In this document: positions 63,599-64,000 of the stretch, piece by piece
How the letters are laid out: each line of letters starts with the position of its first letter
Numbering within the stretch: the stretch's first letter is position 1
Origin: Planotetraspora kaengkrachanensis
GTDB taxonomy: Bacteria; Actinomycetota; Actinomycetes; Streptosporangiales; Streptosporangiaceae
Length of the DNA: 64,000 bases
Reading direction: 5' to 3'
NCBI RefSeq assembly: GCF_016862895.1
Contig: NZ_BONV01000014.1
Location: 124,001-188,000 of the forward strand
Program-made: the position numbers and the translations under genes
Notes under the pieces: generated by a model
Seen by the model: only the letters and a program-made list of their open reading frames with translations
What the model was told of the DNA's origin: nothing
Databases searched by the model: none

Positions 63599-64000
63599 AT
63601 GAAGGTCGTCGTCCTGTCGGACACCCATGCGCCGCGACACTGGAAGTCGTGCCCGTCCGCCGTGGCTGAGCACCTCCGCGGCGCCGACCTGATCCTGCAC
63701 GCCGGAGACGTCTGCACGGCGGACGTGCTGGTCGAGCTCGCCGCGTACGCGCCCGTCCGGGCGGTGCTCGGCAACAACGACGGGCCGGACGTGGCCGCTT
63801 GGGGCGCGCCAGAGACCCTGGAGTTCGAGCTCGACGGCCTCCGCGTGGGGATGATCCACGACAGCGGCCCGGCCGCGGGCAGGACGGCCCGGATGCGCCG
63901 CCGGTTTCCCGCCGCCGACCTCGTCGTCTTCGGGCACTCGCACATCCCGATGGACCTGACGGGCGACGGAATCCGGATCTTCAACCCGGGTTCGCCCACC
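63599..64000 (+). CDS. YfcE/MJ0936-type metallophosphoesterase (cut by window end)
   Basis: The first 134 codons of a phosphoesterase of the MJ0936/YfcE type. Metal motifs seen: SDTHAP, HAGDVC, LGNNDG, a His in MIHDSG, GHSHIP and the terminal NPGSPT. The remaining C-terminal residues lie beyond the window. ATG at 63599 with GGAGAGG upstream. Phosphodiesterase activity on small nucleotides is typical of the family. Confidence 0.9.
   Translation, partial: MKVVVLSDTHAPRHWKSCPSAVAEHLRGADLILHAGDVCTADVLVELAAYAPVRAVLGNNDGPDVAAWGAPETLEFELDGLRVGMIHDSGPAAGRTARMRRRFPAADLVVFGHSHIPMDLTGDGIRIFNPGSPT

Overview
This is a GC-rich stretch of actinobacterial chromosome. The strong G/C bias at third codon positions, frequent GTG and TTG starts, dense ATGA/GTGA stop-start overlaps, lipoprotein signals, and families typical of the group (large CtpI-like P-type ATPase, CsbD and SPW stress proteins, DUF222-HNH protein, SwrC-like RND pump) all fit. 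A Streptosporangiales-type organism is my best guess from gene content, but no ribosomal or other phylogenetic marker is present. I saw no tRNA, rRNA, CRISPR array, insertion sequence or prophage. Coordinates and start choices come from reading the sequence; functions come from recognised motifs and family resemblance, not database searches.

Region 1 (1-9.9 kb) looks like a cell-wall sugar (muropeptide/MurNAc) salvage locus. It has a complete family-5 peptide-type ABC importer and a tandem GNAT protein, then NamZ (exo-N-acetylmuramidase), MurQ (MurNAc-6-phosphate etherase) and an AmiE-like serine hydrolase. It resembles the Bacillus murQ-murR-murP-amiE-nagZ-namZ locus, but an ABC importer stands where the PTS permease MurP would be, and no MurR or MurNAc kinase is visible.

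Region 2 (9.9-31 kb) is a mosaic of small units: a TetR/SDR pair with twin palindromic operators; a flavin monooxygenase; thiamine-binding and YjbR proteins; endonuclease V; a DUF222-HNH protein; a phosphopantetheinyl transferase/phosphoesterase pair; DUF2218; an MFS pump with a divergent LysR regulator; a histidine kinase-response regulator pair in front of an RND pump; a glutathionyl-hydroquinone-reductase-like protein; a DAO-type oxidoreductase; DoxX; and a ThDP-enzyme homologue whose cofactor motif has decayed.

Region 3 (31-39.2 kb) is a stress/ion-transport block: an SPW membrane protein, CsbD, a 41-residue small ORF, a giant P-type ATPase and, upstream of the ATPase on the same strand, an unusual membrane protein with a Met/His-rich segment and a roughly 350-residue Arg/Thr/Ala repeat tail like those of histone H1-like proteins. 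Inverted repeats lie in the ATPase leader.

Region 4 (39.2-47 kb) is a second complete peptide ABC importer operon ending in an M24 peptidase homologue that has lost most metal ligands, with a divergent Lrp/AsnC regulator. Region 5 (47-64 kb) holds housekeeping and secreted functions: a ROK protein, an EEP-family hydrolase, an MBL hydrolase, an alpha/beta hydrolase, a GT2 glycosyltransferase, Tex, an APC permease, a secreted malectin-FN3-GH18 chitinase, a zinc-ribbon membrane protein, Ppx/GppA, two small proteins and a metallophosphoesterase cut off by the window end.
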